From NCBI GenBank assembly GCA_003667245.1, contig RCNN01000387.1, positions 1 through 14,080 on the forward strand: a stretch of 14,080 nucleotides of DNA, given 5' to 3'. The position numbers were made by a program, and so were the translations under genes. This DNA is from Heterostelium multicystogenum (Eukaryota > Evosea > Eumycetozoa > Acytosteliales > Acytosteliaceae). This document shows, piece after piece, positions 7,967 through 14,080 of the stretch. How positions within the stretch are numbered: position 1 is the stretch's first letter; each line of letters starts with the position of its first letter. The notes under the pieces are model-generated. The model searched no databases. It had not been told where the DNA came from and was given only the letters and a program-made list of their open reading frames with translations.

Positions 7967-8653
7967 CGGTAATGCTTCATTTGTCAGTAGTTGTAATTTC
8001 TAATCATCATCATAATCTCAAATTAAAATAAACAACAAGCATGTTTAAATTACTTTTCTTTAAAACCTTAATAATAATCATCTATTCTTCTAGGTTATCA
8101 AACCTACTACTACACTACTATAACATGTTACCAAATAAAGACATTTTAAATGTGTAAACAAACAACAATGTGATGTTTAATTACTGCAATATCTTAGAAG
8201 GTGACACAAATAATCATAGCTCATTATTAACCATCAAGTTATAATTTAAATGATTTTTCTACAAAATTTTGTTTATAAGACTAGAATTCACTTAAAGATT
8301 GAAAAAAAACAAAAACAAATAAATTAATTGAAACGACATCTTAATAAAAACAAAAACCCAAAAACACACAACCATAAAAACTAAAACCAAACAACACCAA
8401 CACCATCATCATCAAACTCAACATCATCACACATATGACTTTTATATTCAATCGTTTTATTTTAAATTAATCATATCAAAACCAGTCAATCATATATATT
8501 ATTATCTTGTAAATTTATTATTATTGCTATTACTATTGTATATCACAATCATATTTTTTATATTATTACTTGCTTAATCTAATTTTAGCCGAAGAAAGAA
8601 AGAAAGATAGAAGATTGGAGTTGTATATAATAAGGAATCTCTTCTAAAATTAA
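7967..8653. other. AT-rich spacer with a G-free C/A-rich tract, promoter of the TBC gene
   Basis: No gene seen on either strand. The notable part is 8336-8436, where 101 consecutive bases on the plus strand contain no G and are rich in A and C (CAAAAAC, CACCAACACCATCATC). It lies about 220-320 nt before the TBC start codon and could be promoter or 5' leader. The rest is plain AT-rich spacer with A and T tracts. Confidence 0.6.
8027..8032 (+). terminator. Polyadenylation signal of the secreted protein gene
   Basis: AATAAA 61 nt after the TAA at 7964-7966, in AT-rich DNA. Position and composition fit a dictyostelid 3' end. Confidence 0.5.
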
Positions 8654-10185
8654 ATGTCAGATCAACATCAGCAGCAACAGCCAGCACCAACAGCAGGCAA
8701 CACAACATGATTACAAAGAGATGGTTGCAACAGGTACAGTCGAGAAGTTGATCTTGAGTCCTACATCACTTTTGGATAGACCAAGCCAACTTCCTCCGAA
8801 ATCACAAGAAGAAAATACTTAAACATCAAAGAGAATATGAAGAAATTCAAAAGAAAGCAAAAAGAAATGTATGATTGTATTCAACAATCTCGATTATCAT
8901 CTTATCAAACATCAATATATTAATATTCATCATTATGTTATTTATAGTGGAGAAAGAAGGCAAAAGAAAAAGAAAAGACTGGATGCAATAAGGAAAGAAA
9001 AAGAAAAAGCATTGATTGAAGCAAGAAAGATTTGGGAGGATGACATCATTCCAAATTGGAAAAAGTATGTCTCAATAATAGCTAATTTAGGATATGATGA
9101 TTAATAGACTGATTGATTGCTGATTTTTACATAATAACAGGAAAGATAATACTAAAAAGATCAAAGAAATATCATGGAGAGGATTTACCACCTGCTGCTG
9201 TTCGTGGCAAAGTTTGGAAGTTGTCGATTGGAAAATGATTTAAGAATTACAAATGACCTATTTAATATATCGCTGGGTCATGCGAATAATGCCTTGCACG
9301 TATATAATAAGAAGAATGATAGCAAGTCAAGATCACCTTATGGCGCTACGAGTGCCTCCGACGGTGGAGTGGTACCAAAGCGAAAGACATCGATGAACGG
9401 AGGTGGAAAGCTGGTGGACAGCACGATCATCTTGGAAAATGAAGATGTGCTTGGATTGGAAATCGACCAGTTTGGGATTGATTCTACAAGATATTCAGGA
9501 CACATTCCCATCACTTATGATCTTCCAAAAGGGTGGACCATTACATGCAGACCTTGTAGATGTTCTTGGTGCATATATCTGCAATCGTCCCGACATTGGA
9601 TATGTTCCAGGAATGACATTCCTTGGTGCTATGTTTCTCTTGAACATGGATAAATACGATTCATTCCAATGTCTTTCGAATCATATCAATAAGAACTGCT
9701 TCCTTCCATTTTTCAGACATGATCAATCAGGTGTATGTACAGCGATCAGCAGATTACTTGTAACAGAAACTAACATACTTTGATTTTAAATGGATAAATA
9801 GATGAACAAATACTTTAATGCAATGGATAATACAGTGGAGGCACTTCTTCCAAAACTACATAGACACTTCAAGGAGATTGGAATCTCCGCTAACACTATC
9901 TCATGGATTGGCTGACTACATTGTTTTCAAAAGCTTTACCACTTGATATCGCTACACGTATTTGGGACTTGGTTTCTTGGAAGGAGAAATTTTTGTATTT
10001 AGGACATCACTTGCTATCCTTCGACTTTTCATCACCGATCTAGAGGCTTTGCAACTACGATCAATGCATCGATTTATTTACACAACTACCCCAGAGAAAG
10101 ATTCAAGAAGATCAATTCTTTTGAGGAGATCGCATCGATTGTGTTGGATCAAAAGAAATTTGATAAAACTATTGGTTCTAAATAA
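8654..10185 (+). CDS. TBC domain (Rab-GAP-like) protein, TBC1D12/14-like, frame interrupted
   Basis: TBC proteins normally speed GTP hydrolysis by Rab GTPases in membrane traffic. The start at 8654 has an A-rich context and gives a Gln-rich N-terminus. A Lys/Glu helix follows, then IWEDDIIPNWKK, a short linker, the TBC entry motif (LPPAAVRGKVWKLSIGNDL), ENEDVLGLEID, TFPSLMIFQKGGPLHADL, GAYICNRPDIGYVPGMTFL, NCFLPFFRHDQ, MDWLTTLFSKALPLDIATRIWDL and FLEGEIFVFRTSLAILRLF. The order NW, AIGN-like, FFQ-G-LH, GAY-CxRPD-GYV, FFR matches TBC1D12/14, known mammalian Rab11/autophagy regulators. Introns: 8869-8947, 9065-9140 and 9733-9801. The frame changes near 8700, 8815, 8985, 9186, 9234, 9485, 9905, 9973 and 10118, and one-base indels explain them. 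The natural end reads FDKTIGSK with TAA at 10183-10185. The usual catalytic Arg is Asp (9499-9501) and the Gln finger is Pro (9607-9609). Either a pseudo-GAP, a pseudogene or poor sequence. Confidence 0.78.
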
Positions 10186-10289
10186 GAAGTTTAAATAGAT
10201 TATTTTATTTAGATAAACAAGACAGAATGAGTGGATAAGAATTGAACCGAAACTAGCTAAAAATACTGGTATCATAATATTCACAATCA

Positions 10290-10295
10290 AATAAA
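10290..10295 (+). terminator. Candidate polyadenylation signal of the TBC gene
   Basis: AATAAA 105 nt after the inferred TAA; a second copy lies at 10349-10354. Both fall in the 260-bp space between two convergent genes. Confidence 0.4.
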
Positions 10296-10368
10296 TATGG
10301 TTCGAGTACAGTGGATTAATTGAGAGAAAAAACGACTTAATGTATTACAATAAACATTATCAATGTTT

Positions 10369-10374
10369 TTTATT
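10369..10374 (-). terminator. Candidate polyadenylation signal of the minus-strand gene
   Basis: TTTATT on the plus strand is AATAAA on the minus strand, 72 nt beyond the minus-strand stop at 10446-10448. The 3' ends of the two convergent transcripts may therefore interdigitate. Confidence 0.4.
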
Positions 10375-10445
10375 TAATTACCAAAAAATTTAGTGTAAGG
10401 GAGTTTGATTGCTTCTCACTTGCTGGAATGCTTGACTATGCTTCT

Positions 10446-13400
10446 TTAGATATCATAGTCGTCAAGTGAGAGTGATGCCAAAATATCTTGAAGTTGTTGG
10501 GATGATGAACCATTCATTTGAGACAGAGAGGGTGGCTGATCTTGATTGAAAGGTTTGAGGGGTCAAAAAATAATGATGGGGTTGATTCATGTTGTGGTTG
10601 TTAAAATAATTGTCTGTGGAAAGTGTAGATGATTGACTGAGATAGGAATAAGAGATGTCAAGTTGGTAAGGATCGATGGGAAGCCTGACCATTGGAATGG
10701 TCTGTGTTAAATTATTGGTATTGCTACCAAAAGAAGGTGGATTTATGTTTGATGTGACGTTGGCCATTTGATTGATAGATCTGTGTTGCTATTGAATGTT
10801 GTTAGCACGATGAAGGTTGGATTTGGGGTGGAGAGACAATTAGTTGGTCTGGAGTGGTCATGTTCTTTTGTCTAGTTTCTTTGACCAGATGTTTCTCATC
10901 ATAGTTGGGCGGAGTTGTCGACAAATAGATCTGCTTAGTAGTGAATCCTGTTGAGCCAGATGAGGATAATGATTTGTCATACTGTTGCTTGTGAAACCAT
11001 TTGGTAATGCATAATAGGGGGATGATGAATGTGGAAAATGGTGGTTTACCATTATTGGTTGGGTTTGAATAGGGATTGATGGTGAATGTGTGATAAATGG
11101 TGCTGTTTGGTGTAAATATTGAGGATGGTGTTGAAATAGGGATAGTTGTTGAAAGTGAAGTGTGATTGGGTTTAGAGGTGGTTTGTTTGGGAATCCTCTA
11201 GCTTTTGTTGTGGTGGTAATGTTGATGGTTGGCTAATAGCAGAAGATTGTGTCGATGATATAGCTGTTTTTTGGTTATGAATATTGACATTTCCATTCAT
11301 TTTCAAAGGAGGAGTTGTGGGTGGTGGTTTGGTTGTCGTTGTTCAACATTTACAAGTGGAGTTGTCTTTATCTGCAGCTCTGTGTGGTTATTTCTTTCTT
11401 TTGCTGCTGTTGTTGTTGCTGGTTTGGTTTCTTGCTATTAGTTTGCACTGTCAATACAGCGGCTGTAGGGCTGGGTAGGAGTTGATATTGGAGCTGATGT
11501 GGTTGTGGCGACCAAAGTAGGTGTGGTAGATGTGGTTGGTTGTAGATGTATTGGTGGGCTTTTTTCTTATTTTTTTTCTGTATCTTTGACAACAATTGTT
11601 TCGACAATGAATCCATTTCCAGACAATTTTCATTTGAGAATACATCTGTCCTTTTGGCAAAACCCTAATACTACACTTGATCTCGTCTTTATCAAATCAT
11701 TCCCATTTAGCTTTTCTTCATTGATTGAACAACATTCTGGTAGATGACATTCTTGACTTGTTCGGAAGATCGGGATTGATTGATTCTACAACGTTGATAA
11801 GTGCTTCCAACTGCTCATTATTAGCCTCTTGTCTAGATGAATTTAAATAGTCGCTTGGACTTCTTCACCAGGGAACGCCAATCATTGATCATTTTTTGAG
11901 CTGCCAAATACTCTGTTAACTCTGAAATTGATCTATTAAGTCGCTCCAAAAACTACACTATATGTGCTATTTTCTTTTGTAGCTACTAGTAAATTCCGTT
12001 GATAAAAGTCTCTGTTGATAATTTTGAAGCAAAGAAAGTGCTTCCTTCCTCGTTGTTTGCCAAAGATTTACCAGCTGAATTTTGTGAGTGACGTAAGGTG
12101 GTTGGAAATCTCATTTATCAAATCATCACATTTCTTTAACTTTTTCTGCTCTTCCATTTGCTGTCTTGCCAACTCTTTATCTTTCTTTTGTTGTTTACTG
12201 TTGTTATTGTTATTATTACTACTATTGCTACTATTTATTTGATTATCTTTCTTTTCAACTATATATTTATATTGCTGCTATTGGTGTTATCATCTTCGGA
12301 TTTGGTAAAGTAGCTTGGTCTTTAACTGTATAGATAAGTTCACTGCTATATGCACCAACACCAAAAACGATTGGTAGCACCGAACTCGAAAAGAGTATTC
12401 TCCAATCTCCAGTGGCTGTGTGTAAAAATAGCTATTGTGACCTCTGTAAATAACATCGTAACCCTGTTGACTCTTCATCTCTAAACAAAACTCTTGCACA
12501 TTAGAACTACATGACCATCCTCAGCTGTAGTTGGTAAACATTTATCCTTTATATTAATCTTTTCAACAGAGGGCTGTGTACATTGATTTGGTTTATCTAG
12601 TGAATAATATCTCTAATATCAAATTCAAATCCATAAACAATCAGTCATTAGTAACTTACTGTTGGCTGCCCCAGAGGTTGCGTGAAAATATATATATTGT
12701 TGTTTGAAAGGCATATTTAACAATGAATAAAAAGAGAGTGGAGATTGAGGTGAAATATTTGGAATTATTGTGTGTTGATGAACTATCGGCGATAATGAGA
12801 TTTTACCATTGCTGTTATTGTTGTTGTTGTTGCTATTGGTTATGATTTGCGTGATGACTACAATAGTTGTTATTGTTGTTGTTGCTGCTATTACTCAAAC
12901 CACTGCTATTTGTATCAAAATCCTGTTGATAGTCCAAGGAGCTGTGCTTATATATTGAGCACGTTTATTACAATCGATGATGGAAAGGAATGCATAGCGT
13001 AGCTCCTCCAGGATATACGGGTTGTTATTCTCATCTTTCTCTCTTCAAACTTTGATTCTATGTACATATTTATCTTTTCATTGAGTTTACATTCATCGTC
13101 CACCAGTGACTGATATTCCTTTTCATTGTTGATGATTGCCTTTTTATACTTTCAAAAGCTCTTACTAATATTCTCTGTTGTCAGATTGGAAGCAGATGAA
13201 ACAGTTGGGGTTGATGACGATAACGATGGTGATGGTGATGGTGATGCAGATGTTTGATGTTGAAGCTGATGATTTCTTTGGTGACGGGTGACGGTGATGC
13301 GATGTAGATGAAACTGTTGAAGAGGTTGGGCTTGGATGTTGAATTGGTAGAGGTTGTTGTAGTTGATGTAGTTGATGTCGAGGTGGATGCTTTTCTTTTA

Positions 13401-13526
13401 CATAATATAGACTGAGTTTGATTAGATTACATCATTCTTCTGCTCATTGATTTGCTTTGTCAAATGCTGTACACGATGTCCAATATCATTCCATTGCTGC
13501 ATCAACTGATTTGAAGTACTCATCAT
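10446..13526 (-). CDS. Asn/Gln-rich coiled-coil protein with a fibronectin type III-like module, frame interrupted
   Basis: Read on the minus strand. The chosen start is the ATGATG at 13521-13526, giving MSTSNQLMQQWNDIGHRVQH and a short amphipathic helix. Next come a Ser/Thr/Pro-rich stretch (about 13390-13180), a charged helix (KEYQSLVDDECKLNEKI), NPYILEELRYAFLSIIDCNK, an Asn-rich tract, a possible 47-nt intron (12613-12659), then a fibronectin type III-like module (about 12590-12300) with YFYTQPLEIGEYSFRVR and FGVGAYSSELIYTV, the usual last strands of that fold. Coiled coil follows (LARQQMEEQKKLKKCDDLI; FLERLNRSISELTEYLAAQK), then a long Thr/Pro/Gln-rich tail with a poly-Gln run, and the end LQDILASLSLDDYDI with stop at 10446-10448. 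Many frame changes are needed, so limits of each segment are approximate. A cytoplasmic scaffold is plausible, but no named family was recognised. An alternative upstream ATG (MKPDDHWRSL) leads into a stop after 32 codons. Confidence 0.6.
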
Positions 13527-14080
13527 TGGATAACTGCAGCACCTGAAAGAATCTAAGCGACCTCCAATGGTCATCCGGTTTCATAGAGATAGAATTTGTA
13601 TTCGTGGCTTTCAATTACTATCGTTATTATATATATAGGATCAAAAATGAAATTAAAAAAAAATACTACTAATTTGAACTGATTGATATTGTTTTGTTTT
13701 TCTTTAATATTGATTCTCGAGAATGGCTAAGGGCTTATTCCAATCAGCTACTACGATGTAACAAAATGCCAATAATCAATAAAACAACAATTAAAGAATA
13801 GAAGATAATAATATTATAAAGTAGTGGTTGATAATATTATTGTAACACAACTCTATCTATCTGTCCCGTAATATAAACTAAATTTATATAACAATATATC
13901 TGTACCTATATCTATATTTGGGACTATCTAATCTTTATATCTCTACCCAACTACTATCTATTTTACAAAAAAATTTTAATACTACTATTTATTAATAAAA
14001 TGAGAATCCAAACCAAAAAAATAAAATTAAGATGATTTTTTTGTTTTTTCTTTTTTTTGTGTTTTGCAAAACACCAAATT
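13527..14080. other. AT-rich flank, promoter side of the minus-strand gene
   Basis: No open frame of note. It contains TATA-like runs (13628-13637), degenerate CTAT/ATCT repeats (about 13850-13965) and A/T homopolymers near the end. It presumably holds the promoter of the minus-strand gene; nothing else is visible. Confidence 0.6.

Noticed and set aside
8871..9104. Separate small gene starting at 8871
   Set aside because: Its first part is an intron (8869-8947, GTATGA donor, TTATAG acceptor) and its last part runs into the next intron at 9065; only the middle is an exon of the TBC gene.
9174..9653. Open frame running past the TBC frame change to a Cys/Trp-rich end
   Set aside because: After about 9485 this frame is out of register: the neighbouring frame carries the TBC motifs, so the Cys/Trp-rich end is an artefact.
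10240..10320. GGTTCGAGTAC resembling a tRNA T-loop
   Set aside because: No matching acceptor, D or anticodon stem could be folded around it.
11284..12242. Plus-strand Leu/Val-rich frames in the 11.3-12.2 kb region
   Set aside because: They are the complement of Gln/Asn/Thr-rich coding sequence of the minus-strand gene and look like membrane segments only by composition.
1..14080. CRISPR arrays, insertion sequences, dictyostelid retrotransposons, tRNA or rRNA genes
   Set aside because: No regularly spaced repeats, terminal repeats, reverse transcriptase or integrase motifs, or RNA gene folds were seen on either strand.

Overview
The window looks like AT-rich dictyostelid (social amoeba) nuclear DNA. 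The reasons are compact genes with short introns (47 to 136 nt, GTAAGT/GTATGT-type donors, AT-rich bodies), very AT-rich spacers, AATAAA signals just after stop codons, and proteins full of Asn, Gln, Ser, Thr and Lys/Glu tracts. Species cannot be named; C-ending codons and CAG are used more freely than I would expect for D. discoideum.

Layout. (1) About 2-4619, plus strand: the 3' part of a large chromatin gene with two adjacent PHD fingers, a SET domain of the MLL5/SETD5/yeast Set3 type (RYIRRSC motif) and an Arg/Asp-rich tail. (2) 4620-5680: AT-rich spacer with several perfect inverted repeats. (3) 5681 to 6144 or 6276, plus: a four-exon ubiquitin-like protein whose Gly-Gly is followed by a tail with six cysteines in 14 residues. 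This is the most novel item. (4) 6277-7447: spacer with a perfect 20-bp palindrome and a doubtful two-exon small gene (6532-6826). (5) 7448-7966, plus: a secreted Cys-rich protein made of two copies of one module. (6) 7967-8653: spacer with a 101-nt G-free tract. (7) 8654-10185, plus: a Rab-GAP-like TBC protein, closest in style to TBC1D12/14, with both catalytic finger residues replaced as sequenced. (8) 10446-13526, minus strand, convergent with the TBC gene: an Asn/Gln-rich protein with coiled coils and a fibronectin type III-like module. (9) 13527-14080: AT-rich flank.

A central caveat is that genes 1, 7 and 8 can be read only by changing frame many times. Most switches are explained by a one-base indel, often in a short homopolymer, while splice sites and protein motifs stay intact. 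This fits indel errors in a draft assembly better than gene decay, but the sequence alone cannot settle it. Genes 3 and 5 are intact. No pathway or operon links the genes; they look like unrelated neighbours (chromatin regulation, ubiquitin-like signalling, secretion, membrane traffic).
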